A stretch of 64,000 nucleotides of DNA from QHXW01 sp963768075 (GTDB taxonomy: Bacteria; Acidobacteriota; Terriglobia; Bryobacterales; Bryobacteraceae), in assembly GCA_963768075.1 (NCBI GenBank), contig CAVYHD010000033.1:744001-808000 (forward strand), given 5' to 3'. This document shows, piece by piece, positions 44,498 to 53,428 of the stretch (the first letter of the stretch is position 1; each line of letters opens with the position of its first letter). Below the pieces are notes generated by a model. The model was given only the letters and a program-made list of their open reading frames with translations. It was not told the origin of the DNA and searched no databases. The position numbers were made by a program, and so were the translations under genes.

Positions 44498-46072
44498 CTA
44501 ATCCAGGGCGAACACCACGATGGCGCTGCCGGCTGCGACGGCGACATATTGCTTGCCTTCGCTTATGTAAGTGACGGGGGCGGCCCAGACGGCACCGCCA
44601 GTCTGCAGCCGCCAGAGCAGTTTGCCATCCGCTGCGTCAAGCGCAAAGAAGTTGCCTTCCATGTCGCCGGAGAAAACCAGACCACCGGCTGTGGAAAGAA
44701 TGCCGGACCAGGGCGGCGTCGGCAGCGGAAACTCCCATTTTTTCTCACCGGTCAGGGCATCGAGCGCACGCAGCGCGCCCCAAGGCTCTACACCGGTCAG
44801 CGAGCGCCGGCTCGCGCCCAGAAACTGACGGCCGGGTATGTACGGCGCCTCGGTTAGAAAGTAAGTTGCGCCTTTTTCCCGGCAGTTCTGATAGAAGAGT
44901 CCGGTGGTCGGATTGTAGGATGGACTGAACCAGTTCGTGGCGCCGTCGTCATCGGGGTACACGGTAGCGCCCTCGGGGCTGGGGACAGTCGCCGGATTGT
45001 GGATGGGGCGGCCGTGCTCGTCAATGCCTTTCGCCCAGGTTTGCGTAGCGAACTGCTTCGCGAGGAGAAACTCACCGGTGAGGCGGTCGAGAATGTAGTA
45101 AAAACCGTTGCGATTACCGAACAAAACTAACTTACGCGGCTTGCCGCGGAACTGGGTATCAACTAACACCGGCATTTCATTGGCATCGATGTCATTCACA
45201 TCGTGCGGAGTAAATTGGTAGTGCCACTTTAGCTTACCTGTGTCGGCATCAAGCGCAAGGAGACAGTCGGAGTATAAGTTATCGCCCTTGCGCAGGTCGC
45301 CCGCATAGTTCGGGCCAGGGTTACCCGTGCCCCAGTAGAGTAAGTTCGCTTGGGGATCATAAGATCCTGTAAGCCAGGTGGGAGCGCCACCGTGCTGCCA
45401 ACTGTCTCCGGACCAAGTATCATTGCCGGGCTCGCCGGGTCCTGGAACGGTCCAGAATCGCCAGACCCGCTTGCCGGTCTTGGCATCGTACGCGTCCAGA
45501 AATCCACGGATGCCGTATTCGGCGCCGGCGATTCCGACGATAACTTTGCCGTTGATGGCCAGGGGGGCGAGGGTGATCGAGTTTGCCAGCTTGTAGTCGG
45601 CAACCTCGACATCCCAGCGCACGCGGCCGGTCTTCATGTCGAGAGCGACCAAATGCGAGTCGAGCGTACCGATGAATAACTGGTCATCGAGAGCGGCCAC
45701 GCCGCGGTTGACTTCGCCGCAGCAGACCGGGACTGGCGGAATAGTACGGCGATAGCTCCAGATGGGCCGGCCAGTGCGAAGGTCGAGGGCAGTAACATCG
45801 CTCGGAGGCTCGCTGATGTACATGACGCCGTCGAACACCAGGGGCGAGGTCTCCACCTTGTGCAGGGCTTTGATCTGATACATCCAGGCAATCTTGAGGC
45901 GGTGCACATTGGCACGCGTTATCTGATCTAACGTGGAGTAACGCTGCGAGTTATAGTCGCCGGAGTAAGTGAGCCAATTCTCAGGCTGAGCGGACGAGTT
46001 CAGAATTCTCTCGTAAGGTACCTGGGCGTTCAAGCATCCCGCGAGCAGAATATACAAGGCCGCCCGCTTCAT
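44498..46072 (-). CDS. PQQ-dependent dehydrogenase (quinoprotein)
   Basis: This 524-residue periplasmic PQQ dehydrogenase of the methanol/alcohol dehydrogenase type has a signal peptide (MKRAALYILLAGCLNAQ) and tryptophan-rich propeller repeats (GKRVWRFWTVPGPGEPGNDT, SWQHGGAPTWLTGSYDPQAN), with the vicinal cysteine pair Cys117-Cys118 in PVCCGEVNRG that stacks on PQQ. FTPHDVNDIDANEMPVL carries an expected acidic catalytic region. It is co-directional with the diheme cytochrome gene (overlap ATGA), its probable electron acceptor, and 55 bases before the RND pump. Substrate unknown; the cofactor must be made elsewhere, as no pqq genes are visible. Confidence 0.9.
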   Translation of the reverse strand: MKRAALYILLAGCLNAQVPYERILNSSAQPENWLTYSGDYNSQRYSTLDQITRANVHRLKIAWMYQIKALHKVETSPLVFDGVMYISEPPSDVTALDLRTGRPIWSYRRTIPPVPVCCGEVNRGVAALDDQLFIGTLDSHLVALDMKTGRVRWDVEVADYKLANSITLAPLAINGKVIVGIAGAEYGIRGFLDAYDAKTGKRVWRFWTVPGPGEPGNDTWSGDSWQHGGAPTWLTGSYDPQANLLYWGTGNPGPNYAGDLRKGDNLYSDCLLALDADTGKLKWHYQFTPHDVNDIDANEMPVLVDTQFRGKPRKLVLFGNRNGFYYILDRLTGEFLLAKQFATQTWAKGIDEHGRPIHNPATVPSPEGATVYPDDDGATNWFSPSYNPTTGLFYQNCREKGATYFLTEAPYIPGRQFLGASRRSLTGVEPWGALRALDALTGEKKWEFPLPTPPWSGILSTAGGLVFSGDMEGNFFALDAADGKLLWRLQTGGAVWAAPVTYISEGKQYVAVAAGSAIVVFALD

Positions 46073-46848
46073 GGATTACCTCGCAGAGAATTGAGATAGG
46101 CAACCAGATCATCCAGTTCGCTGGAAGTAAATACGCTTTTATAACTTGGCATGGGTGACTTACCGGGCTGTTTGTTTAGTTCCTGGAGTTCACTTCTGAA
46201 AAAGGAATGAAAGTTGCCGTCCAGGTCGCGAATCTGGATGGAGAATGTATCTTCGTTAACGCGGACTCCCGGGATCCGGCGGCCGGCACTGGTGAGCAAT
46301 TCCACTTGCAAGAAACCATCGGGCACGGCAGCCTCCGGCTCGATCAGCGACTCACGCAGGTAGGACGGGCTGCGGCGGGCGGCGATGTCAGTCAAGTCGG
46401 GCCCCAGCGCTCCGCCACGGCCGTTCACGGTGTGGCAGTGCGAGCAGGCGCCTTTGCCGGCATAGAGCGTCCCGCCGCGCGCGGGGTCGCCTGGAATCTT
46501 CTGCGGAGGGATGCGGCCCAAACTCTCGACAAAAGCCACAACCTGCCAGATTTCGCGCGGCGTGAACCAGTGGCCGGGCATCTCCGTGCCGGGAATACCT
46601 TGTTCGATGACCGCAAACAGCGCCTGGGCATCCGGCGCATGCAGCAGACGCGGGCGCGCCAGCGCGGCGCCGCGCCCTCCTTCGCCGCGGGGGCCGTGAC
46701 AGTAGCCGCACTGCGTGAGGTAAAGACGCTTTCCGGCCGCGAGATCCCCGGTTGTGACTGGCGGCCGTGGGATGTTTTCGGCAGTGCCCTGCGCCGAAGC
46801 CAGGCAGACGCCGAACAACACACCGGCAATGGGCTGGATGATGCGCAT
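46069..46848 (-). CDS. diheme cytochrome c
   Basis: This 259-residue periplasmic cytochrome has a signal peptide (MRIIQPIAGVLFGVCLASAQ) and two heme-binding sites: C47-x2-C50-H51 (CGYCH) and C135-x2-C138-H139 (CSHCH). Methionine ligands are likely in GIPGTEMPGHW and in KSPMPSYKSVFTSSELDD. It would pass electrons from the PQQ dehydrogenase encoded next, which it overlaps by 4 bases. The start ATG at 46848 is divergent from the peptidoglycan transglycosylase, with 54 bases or fewer between. Confidence 0.92.
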   Translation of the reverse strand: MRIIQPIAGVLFGVCLASAQGTAENIPRPPVTTGDLAAGKRLYLTQCGYCHGPRGEGGRGAALARPRLLHAPDAQALFAVIEQGIPGTEMPGHWFTPREIWQVVAFVESLGRIPPQKIPGDPARGGTLYAGKGACSHCHTVNGRGGALGPDLTDIAARRSPSYLRESLIEPEAAVPDGFLQVELLTSAGRRIPGVRVNEDTFSIQIRDLDGNFHSFFRSELQELNKQPGKSPMPSYKSVFTSSELDDLVAYLNSLRGNP

Positions 46849-46902
46849 CGAATGGAAAGGCAGTATATCACTGGCAACGCGGTCATCGCGTATGCTGGCA
46901 GA

Positions 46903-47613
46903 GTGGCGCCTCGCCGAAAAGCAGTCACGCTAACGACTAAGCGGCCGCATCGCTGGCTTCGCCGCCTGCTCTGGCTGGCCATGGGGCTGGTTCTCGGATT
47001 CTACCTGGTGGCCGCGCTGGCGCTGGCCGGGCTGCGCTCGATCGACCCGCCGTTCACCGCGGTGCAGGCGCAACGCCACATCGAAGCGCGCCTGCACAAG
47101 ACGCCCTATCACAAGCGATACACCTTCGTACCACTCGACCGCATCTCGCGCGATTTCCAGCACGCCGTCATCGCCGCCGAGGATGCGCGCTTTTACCAAC
47201 ATCACGGGTTTGATTGGGATCAAGTGCAGATCGCGATCGACGAAAGCATGGAGGGCGGCCGGACGCGTGGCGCTTCGACGATCACGCAGCAGCTTGTGAA
47301 GAATCTGTTCCTGACGACGAGCCGTTCAACCATTCGCAAGGGCATCGAATTCACGCTGGTGCCGATGGCGGAGTACATCCTCGGCAAGCGGCGCATTCTG
47401 GAGCTTTACCTGAACGTGATCGAATGGGGTCCGGGAGTTTATGGCGCGGAAGCAGCGGCACAGTATCATTACGGGACGAGCGCCGCGCGAGTGAATCGGG
47501 AACAGGGAGCCCGGCTGGCAGCCATCCTGCCTTCGCCCCTCCGGCGCAAGCCCGCCCGCATGAACGACTACAGTACGCGCATCCTGGAGCGCATGCGGCA
47601 GATGGGATGGTAA
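46903..47613 (+). CDS. mtgA: monofunctional biosynthetic peptidoglycan transglycosylase
   Basis: This 236-residue glycosyltransferase family 51 enzyme elongates glycan strands of the cell wall. It has a single N-terminal membrane anchor (LLWLAMGLVLGFYLVAALAL) and then the GT51 motifs: FQHAVIAAEDARFYQHHGFD (catalytic Glu), RGASTITQQLVKNLFLTTSR, and EFTLVPMAEYILGKRRILEL then YLNVIEWGPGVYGAEAAA. No penicillin-binding transpeptidase domain follows, so it is the monofunctional type. GTG 46903 and ATG 46852 are both possible starts; the membrane segment needs only the former. Confidence 0.92.
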   Translation: MAPRRKAVTLTTKRPHRWLRRLLWLAMGLVLGFYLVAALALAGLRSIDPPFTAVQAQRHIEARLHKTPYHKRYTFVPLDRISRDFQHAVIAAEDARFYQHHGFDWDQVQIAIDESMEGGRTRGASTITQQLVKNLFLTTSRSTIRKGIEFTLVPMAEYILGKRRILELYLNVIEWGPGVYGAEAAAQYHYGTSAARVNREQGARLAAILPSPLRRKPARMNDYSTRILERMRQMGW

Positions 47614-47621
47614 GCGGGCGC

Positions 47622-48413
47622 TTAGAACGGGAAACGGCGCGCGGGAATTATGCCGGAATTTTTCTTATTGGGGGATGGACCGTTGTCGGAAACCTGCACC
47701 GGCTGTATGGGGCCGAAGTTCAGCTCGCTATCCTGATAGTGCAACTGGCGGTCCAGGATCATCTCAATCGTGCTTCCCTTGGCCAGCACGGCGTCCGGTC
47801 CGCGCGTGAGCAGAACTCCCATGAGTCCCGCGGCCGCGCCCGCGGCGGCCCCGATACCCGCGCCCATTCCGTAGTGTCCCGTGGCCGCGCCCGCGATTAC
47901 GCCAACCGAAGCGCCGGCGGCAGCGGTCTCAGCGACCGTGCGCGCATCGCCGCTCTTGTTTCCTTCGCTCTTGATTTTGCCTTCCGCACGATCAAAGTCC
48001 TCGTTCGCCTGCCCGTCCATGGTACCGATGCGCGCCCGAAAATCGCGCGTGACGCCGTTCGGGAGCGTGAGCGAATCGAAACGCAGAAACAGCTCGCCGC
48101 GGCCCTTCACTTTGCCTGGACGCTTGACCTCGGTGACGGTGCCGGCGACGTAACTGCCGGGAGGGATCACGATACGGCCATTCGCCATGATGGGAAATAC
48201 GGTCTCGAGGTAAACGCGGTCGCCTTCGGCGGAATGCTTGGTGCTGACACTGTTGATGAGTGTAAGGGGAACCTTGGTTCCGGTCTCGATCACATAATCA
48301 TTGGCTTTCGCCGCTTCCGTTTTCGGCGGGCTCTGAGCCGGTGCGACGGCATCCTGCGCGAGCAGACTGCAAGCGGCCCCTGCCATCGCTGCGAACCAGA
48401 TGGAAAACCGCAT
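47622..48413 (-). CDS. secreted protein with glycine-zipper region
   Basis: This 263-residue exported protein has a signal peptide (MRFSIWFAAMAGAACSLLAQ), a beta-rich domain (ETGTKVPLTLINSVSTKHSA, GSYVAGTVTEVKRPGKVKGR) and a hydrophobic Gly/Ala zipper (GASVGVIAGAATGHYGMGAG and IGAAAGAAAGLMGVLL). The zipper may insert into or interact with a membrane. It resembles acidobacterial envelope proteins with a TrbI-like barrel and a glycine zipper, but no function is known. It is tail-to-tail with mtgA, 8 bases apart. Confidence 0.78.
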   Translation of the reverse strand: MRFSIWFAAMAGAACSLLAQDAVAPAQSPPKTEAAKANDYVIETGTKVPLTLINSVSTKHSAEGDRVYLETVFPIMANGRIVIPPGSYVAGTVTEVKRPGKVKGRGELFLRFDSLTLPNGVTRDFRARIGTMDGQANEDFDRAEGKIKSEGNKSGDARTVAETAAAGASVGVIAGAATGHYGMGAGIGAAAGAAAGLMGVLLTRGPDAVLAKGSTIEMILDRQLHYQDSELNFGPIQPVQVSDNGPSPNKKNSGIIPARRFPF

Positions 48414-48487
48414 AAAACTCCTTCTCTACATTCTAGCCCAACCGCCTGGACATGGCCGCGCGATCCGCGAGTTACGGATACTTTTCC

Positions 48488-49273
48488 CTATTGTACGGGC
48501 AATTTGAGACCCGCCGGGCTGGACTGGCTGCCAATGGCAATGCGGATTTCCGGATTGGAGGTTACTGACTTGGGTAATTGGAATATAACTTGATAAAGGC
48601 CGGGCCATTGCGGCGTTGATCCGGCGTAAAGAATACTTGCGGAAGGCAGTGGCGCACTGTTGACGAGCACTTGAAACTCCGTCAGGTCGGCGAGTGGCGC
48701 GGGGGATGCGGTGGCCTGGCCACTGATGGCGGCGGGTGTGGTTTGCCCCCAGCCTGTGCCGTAAATCACCACTGTTTCGCCCGGCTGCGCTGGATGGTTG
48801 GCCATGATCGCGCTGCCGTTGCCGTGGGTCGCGGAGATAAATCCCGGCTCGAACTGAAAAAGCCCGAGGCCGATTGCGCCGATCGTGATTGACACCTGCG
48901 GACCGGCGGTTCCGTCTCGCGCCACGAAACAATCCATGGTGCCGGGACGGAGGTCGGCGGGAATCAGGAAATTGATCTGCTGCGGCGAAACGTAGTAGAG
49001 ACTGGCGGTGAGTCCTCCCACGTATACGTGCACTCCCGCCAATTCGTCCGGCAGGACGTCAATCGCGCCACCGGGAAGGCCGGCTGTGTTGAAAGACAGG
49101 TTCGTTCCGTAGATGCTCCCGATGGCATTGGGCGCCAGCGCACCGGGAGTGGAGGTTGCGGAGTTCACGAAGCTGGCTTCGGTGTAGGCCGGTGAAGTGG
49201 AGCTTGACGAGCTCTGGGCGCACAACGGGAGCGCGCAGGCCAGGGGCGCCAGCAATAGGAAGGCACGATGCAT
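48488..49273 (-). CDS. secreted Solibacter C-terminal-domain (TIGR03437) protein
   Basis: This 261-residue exported protein starts at MHRAFLLLAPLACALPLCAQ, a clean signal peptide (ATG 49273; ATG 49294 is possible). The mature part has an IPT-like beta domain of the type abundant in Solibacter and relatives: YYVSPQQINFLIPADLRPGT and GETVVIYGTGWGQTTPAA followed by PSASILYAGSTPQWPGLYQV. These segments are diagnostic of TIGR03437-type C-terminal domains. It may be a surface adhesion or enzyme-attachment module; no catalytic part is present. It helps place the organism. Confidence 0.88.
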   Translation of the reverse strand: MHRAFLLLAPLACALPLCAQSSSSSTSPAYTEASFVNSATSTPGALAPNAIGSIYGTNLSFNTAGLPGGAIDVLPDELAGVHVYVGGLTASLYYVSPQQINFLIPADLRPGTMDCFVARDGTAGPQVSITIGAIGLGLFQFEPGFISATHGNGSAIMANHPAQPGETVVIYGTGWGQTTPAAISGQATASPAPLADLTEFQVLVNSAPLPSASILYAGSTPQWPGLYQVIFQLPKSVTSNPEIRIAIGSQSSPAGLKLPVQ

Positions 49274-49338
49274 AAGAGTTTGTGGTCTCAGCATTAGAGT
49301 GCCGGCGAGGGAATGAAATTCTCCTGCCTGGCCCGCGC

Positions 49339-50319
49339 TTAGGCCGACGCGCGCTGGGAGCTGTTCGCCGTCACCAGCTGAAGAGCCTTGCGGGCGATGG
49401 TAGAGAGCGGAATCCGGGCGAGCAGGCGCGTCCGCCGCCAAAGAAAACCCTTGGGGACGTTCGGGATTGTTCCCGTCAACACAGCGATGGTGTAGTAATG
49501 GTGCGTGATGGTGTGGCGAAATGATCCCAGGGTTTCACCGGGACTCCAGCCGGGCAGATCTTCCGGCGCCGGTAGTTCCCAGAATCCGCCCATGAGCGCT
49601 TCCGAGGCGGCACGACGGCGCAACAGAACGCTTCCATTTTTCTCGACAACGGCTACCGTCAGAGCGATGCGCCGCGCGGGCGGTTTGCTGCTCTTGATGG
49701 GAAGTTCCCGCTGGCGGCCGGTCTCTCGCGCCCGGCAGAACTGCGCGACCGGGCAAGCGGAGCAGAGCGGAACGCGTGGCAGGCAGACGGTTGCACCGAG
49801 TTCCATCATGGCCTGATTGAATTGCCCGGGATGCCGGCGGTCCAACAAGCCGTTCACGATTTCCTGGAAGCGCGCCCGCGTTCGGGCCGATTGGATGTCA
49901 GCGGGATCATCCCGGAGGCGCGAGATCACGCGCAGCACGTTGCCATCGACGACGGCGTGCGGCGCTCCGAAAGCAATGCTGGCTACCGCGGCGGCTGTGT
50001 AGGGTCCGACTCCAGGCAGCTCCCGGATGGCCTCGTGGTCGCGGGGAAATCCTCCTTGGGCCGCAATCACGAGAGCCGCACGTTGCAGATTGCGAGCGCG
50101 CGAGTAGTAGCCCAGGCCGCTCCAGGCCGCCAGCACATCCGCCTCACGCGCCGCGGCCAAGGTTTGGACGTCGGGAAACCGGTCAAGGAAGCGCTGGTAA
50201 TAGGGAATCACGGCTTGCGCGCGCGTCTGCTGGAGCATCACTTCCGAAACCAGGATACGGTAGGGATCCCGGGTGGCGCGCCACGGCAGCTGACGATGTT
50301 CGCGCTCGTACCACGCCAC
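49339..50319 (-). CDS. mutY: A/G-specific adenine glycosylase MutY
   Basis: This DNA repair glycosylase removes adenine paired with 8-oxoguanine. It shows the helix-hairpin-helix with LPWRATRDPYRILVSEVMLQ (catalytic Glu), the HhH-GPD region IRELPGVGPYTAAAVASIAF and AVVDGNVLRVISRL (catalytic Asp), and a 4Fe-4S cluster C-x6-C-x2-C-x5-C in VCLPRVPLCSACPVAQFC. A C-terminal NUDIX-like domain with LLRRRAASEALMGGFWELPA recognises 8-oxoG. The start is doubtful: GTG 50319 avoids a large overlap with the upstream gene but begins inside the first helix; GTG 50496 overlaps it by 111 bases. Confidence 0.88.
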   Translation of the reverse strand: MAWYEREHRQLPWRATRDPYRILVSEVMLQQTRAQAVIPYYQRFLDRFPDVQTLAAAREADVLAAWSGLGYYSRARNLQRAALVIAAQGGFPRDHEAIRELPGVGPYTAAAVASIAFGAPHAVVDGNVLRVISRLRDDPADIQSARTRARFQEIVNGLLDRRHPGQFNQAMMELGATVCLPRVPLCSACPVAQFCRARETGRQRELPIKSSKPPARRIALTVAVVEKNGSVLLRRRAASEALMGGFWELPAPEDLPGWSPGETLGSFRHTITHHYYTIAVLTGTIPNVPKGFLWRRTRLLARIPLSTIARKALQLVTANSSQRASA

Positions 50320-50384
50320 GAGCGCCGCCGCGAAACGGCGCGATTGGTTTGGCTGGTTGCCGGTTGCCTGGATCTTGGGCAGCG

Positions 50385-51206
50385 TTACTCCAAAACCTGA
50401 ACGAATTCGGCGATTACGCGGGCTTCGCCTTCTTTCAGCTCGAACCCCTCGAATTCCGGATTCAGGGGCTCCAGCCGCACCGAAGCGTGCTCCCACTGCT
50501 CCTCGCCGGACTGCACCTTCCTGCTGGTGTACTTCTTGATGGTGTATCGCGCACTGGTCTCGGTAGTTCCAAACCGCTCCACCAGCAGCAGCTTACCCTG
50601 CCGGGAACCTACCACGCCGTGACGGAAAACACACAAGCTGCCATCCGGAATACGCGGCTCCATGGAACGGCCCACCACGCGCGCCACGAACATGTCCGCC
50701 GTTAGCCGGAGCCTGGGCGGAGCTTGCACCCAACCCTCGGCTTCCACTTCGAGGTCCTCGCCGAACTTTGTTGCCGCCGCCCGGAGCGAGAAAAGCGGGA
50801 GGTGCGTGACAAATGGCTGCACCTGCCCTGCCTCCACGTGTTCCTCGTAAAGGCGGGCAAGAGTACGGGGAAAATCATCCACCGCGACCGCTGTGCGCTC
50901 ACTCAACCGCAGTGTGTTGGAGAGGGAGTCCTCGAGCTGCCGCAGAAATTCGTCGCCACCCAGCTCGCGGATCTTGGCCTTAAAATCCTGATCGAGCGCT
51001 TTGAGCAGCTCGGCCTCCTCGGCATCGGGAATTTCTTCCCAATGGCCACGAATCTTCGGGTAGACTTGGCCCGTCTCGGAATCGCGTAAAAGCACACCGA
51101 TGCTCCGCGGCGGTGCATCCGGCAGCGCCAGCTCAAGCAGCAGGTATTCGCCTTGCCGTTGGGGGCGCGGCCTGCGCCCGGTTGCGATGGAGATGACGGA
51201 AGGCAT
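50385..51206 (-). CDS. S24 (LexA/UmuD-like) peptidase-domain protein lacking a DNA-binding domain
   Basis: This 273-residue protein has a C-terminal S24 signal-peptidase-like domain (residues about 165-273). The serine is Ser181 in ARVVGRSMEPRIPDGSL and the general-base lysine is probably Lys224 in SARYTIKKYT. In LexA, UmuD and phage repressors this pair performs autocleavage in the SOS response. Here the N-terminal 120 residues have no helix-turn-helix; they form a separate acidic/helical region (IPDAEEAELLKALDQDFKAK) of unknown function. It is next to mutY, which would fit a DNA-damage role but is not proof. Confidence 0.8.
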   Translation of the reverse strand: MPSVISIATGRRPRPQRQGEYLLLELALPDAPPRSIGVLLRDSETGQVYPKIRGHWEEIPDAEEAELLKALDQDFKAKIRELGGDEFLRQLEDSLSNTLRLSERTAVAVDDFPRTLARLYEEHVEAGQVQPFVTHLPLFSLRAAATKFGEDLEVEAEGWVQAPPRLRLTADMFVARVVGRSMEPRIPDGSLCVFRHGVVGSRQGKLLLVERFGTTETSARYTIKKYTSRKVQSGEEQWEHASVRLEPLNPEFEGFELKEGEARVIAEFVQVLE

Positions 51207-51227
51207 TCTTCCTTCTTTTCGGCCGAT

Positions 51228-52334
51228 TCAGGGGATTTGTGAGCCGCTCGCCGTAGGGATGCCCTGCGGGTAGTACCCTTTGCGCGCCCGGATCTTCACG
51301 TTTGCCAGATTCACCGCCACCCGGATGTTGCGGTAGGGCTTGCCCTCGGTTTTTGGGTCCACGGAGGGTATGTAGCGAAGAATGTATTGCGTGGTCACTT
51401 CCCCGGCGATGTGCGCCACCGCGCGGAAAATGCCGCCGGAAACTTCGGCCGTATACCCGCCCGTGCCCACCTGAATGGCGTAGTTGCCTTCGTCGGAAGG
51501 CGTGGATAGGTAGCCCGAGATATCCGAGTACAAGCCCTGGAGGGGATACTCGACGCGGCCGCCGGTGGCCTCCGCCAGCCGGATGAGGTTCTCGTCGCCT
51601 TCGTTGCTGAAACCATAGGCCACCGTGCTCATCCCATAGATGGTAACCAGGTTGCGCTGCGCAATCTCCAGCACCTCTTCCAGAGTCTTCTTGCTCGCGC
51701 TGTCATGGCCGTCGCCGATGATGATCAGGATGCGGCGGGGATCGTAGGGCTCGCCATTGACGATATGACGCTTCTGGCAAGCCAGGTAAATCGCGTCGAA
51801 CAAGGCCGCACCGCCGCCTGGTTTCACCTTTTGGAGTCTTTGAACGATGGGTTCCGGGTCCGTGGTGGTATCGACCGCCAGTTCCGCCTCATTGCCATAG
51901 GTGACCAGATAGCCACTGAACTTGGGGTCACCCGGCAGCATATTCAGAGCCATCTCGACGGCCGCATCCTGAAAGTTCTTCCAGTGGATCCGGGTGGCGT
52001 TGCTCAAATCGAGCAGGAAGCCCACCACCACGGGTTGATTCCGTTCGCGGCTGAAGAACTGCAGCGTCTGTTCCTTACCCTCGTCAAAAACCCGGAAATC
52101 ATTGGCGTCCAGGTTGGACACGAACCGGCCTTTTTCATCGGTCACGGTCACCGGGACGATGACCTCGTTTACCTGCACCTGAATGGGCTTGGGCGGCTCG
52201 GCCGCGTTGGCGGGTTTCTGCGGCTCGGCGGAAGCAGCCGGCGCAGCCTGCTCCGGAGCCGGCGGTTTCTGCCCGGTGCTTTGAGAAAAGCCCAGCGCCA
52301 CGAGCGCCAGGACGATCGGAAGACGGCCCACCAT
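51228..52334 (-). CDS. secreted VWFA-related protein (acidobacterial TIGR03436 type)
   Basis: This 368-residue exported protein has a signal peptide (MVGRLPIVLALVALGFSQ), then a Pro/Ala-rich linker, and a von Willebrand factor A-like domain. The typical opening is VIVPVTVTDEKGRFVSNLDA with DFRVFDEGKEQTLQFFSRE, followed by VVVGFLLDLSNATRIHWKNF (MIDAS-like D-x-S-N). RRILIIIGDGHDSASKKTLE is the second acidic block. These features match the acidobacterial VWFA-related family (TIGR03436), probably protein-binding at the cell surface. It is co-directional with the S24 gene, 21 bases before it. Confidence 0.88.
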   Translation of the reverse strand: MVGRLPIVLALVALGFSQSTGQKPPAPEQAAPAASAEPQKPANAAEPPKPIQVQVNEVIVPVTVTDEKGRFVSNLDANDFRVFDEGKEQTLQFFSRERNQPVVVGFLLDLSNATRIHWKNFQDAAVEMALNMLPGDPKFSGYLVTYGNEAELAVDTTTDPEPIVQRLQKVKPGGGAALFDAIYLACQKRHIVNGEPYDPRRILIIIGDGHDSASKKTLEEVLEIAQRNLVTIYGMSTVAYGFSNEGDENLIRLAEATGGRVEYPLQGLYSDISGYLSTPSDEGNYAIQVGTGGYTAEVSGGIFRAVAHIAGEVTTQYILRYIPSVDPKTEGKPYRNIRVAVNLANVKIRARKGYYPQGIPTASGSQIP

Positions 52335-52393
52335 AGGATTCGCTTTGCTGTTATTCTAACCCACGCGCGGTGCGGGCTGTGCGCTCCGGTCGA

Positions 52394-53428
52394 TTAGCGC
52401 TGCACGCGGCCCGAGCCGCCGCCCTTCACCAGAGCCTGCACTTCATCCACGCTGAAGCGGTTGAAGTCGCCCGGAATGGAATGTTTCAAACAGGAGGCCG
52501 CCACCGCGAACTCCAGGGCTTCCTGGTGGCTACCTAGCGCCTGCAAGCCGTAAATCAGGCCGGCGGCGAAACAATCTCCCCCGCCAACCCGGTCGACAAT
52601 GTTGGTGATGTCGTAGTGGCGGCTGGTAAGAAATTCCTTGCCGTTCGCGAGGCAGGCCGACCATCCGTTGTGCGAGGCGCTGAACGATTCGCGCAGTGTG
52701 ATGGCGATCAACTTCAGATTGCCGAACTCCCGGAGCACTTTCTCCGCCAGGCCGCGGTATTGTTCGCGATCCAGTTTGCCCGAGTGCACATCGACATCCG
52801 CCTGGATGCCGAGCGCCATCTGCACGTCTTCTTCATTGGCAACGGCGACATCCACGAACTTGACCAGCTCGCGCATCACTTCCGACGCCGGTTTCCCATA
52901 CTTCCAGAGGTTCTTGCGGTAGTTCAGGTCGCAGGAAACCGTTAGCCCTTTCTCGCGCGCCTTGCGCACGGCTTCCATCGACAGCTCCGCGGCCGAAGCG
53001 CTCAGAGCGGGCGTGATTCCGGTGATGTGGAACCAGCCGGCGCCATCAAGGGTTCGATCCCAGTCGAGATCGCCGGGCTTGGCGAGCGCAATGGCGGCGT
53101 TGTCGCGGTCGTATTGGACTTTCGAGGGCCGCTGATTGGCGCCGGTCTCGACATAATAGACGCCCATTCGCCCTTTGCCCCGCACGATCCGCGACGCATC
53201 CACGCCAAACCGCCGCATCTCTCCGATGACGGCGTCGGCAACGGGATGATTTGCCGGAAGCACCGTCACATAAGCCGCCGGCCACCCGAAGCCCGCCAGC
53301 GCCACGGCGACGTTGGCCTCGCCGCCACCGAACGTCGCCACGAACTGCGGCGATTGCAGAATACGCTCAAAGCCCGGCGGCGCCAGGCGCAACATGATTT
53401 CTCCAAACGTAACGGCTGTTTTTTTCAT
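52394..53428 (-). CDS. kdgK: 2-dehydro-3-deoxygluconokinase-like PfkB sugar kinase
   Basis: This 344-residue ribokinase-family enzyme has its PfkB signatures at ATFGGGEANVAVALAGFGWP in the N-terminal half and NIVDRVGGGDCFAAGLIYGL at the C-terminal half; the D in the last is the catalytic base. The N-terminus AVTFGEIMLRLAPPGFERIL is typical of KdgK-like kinases, which phosphorylate 2-keto-3-deoxygluconate in the Entner-Doudoroff/pectin pathway. The exact sugar is uncertain. The downstream VWFA gene is 59 bases away. Confidence 0.85.
   Translation of the reverse strand: MKKTAVTFGEIMLRLAPPGFERILQSPQFVATFGGGEANVAVALAGFGWPAAYVTVLPANHPVADAVIGEMRRFGVDASRIVRGKGRMGVYYVETGANQRPSKVQYDRDNAAIALAKPGDLDWDRTLDGAGWFHITGITPALSASAAELSMEAVRKAREKGLTVSCDLNYRKNLWKYGKPASEVMRELVKFVDVAVANEEDVQMALGIQADVDVHSGKLDREQYRGLAEKVLREFGNLKLIAITLRESFSASHNGWSACLANGKEFLTSRHYDITNIVDRVGGGDCFAAGLIYGLQALGSHQEALEFAVAASCLKHSIPGDFNRFSVDEVQALVKGGGSGRVQR

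Noticed and set aside
47214..48593. 459-codon plus-strand frame spanning three genes
   Set aside because: Overlaps mtgA in another frame and the genes downstream; the true proteins on both strands are recognisable.
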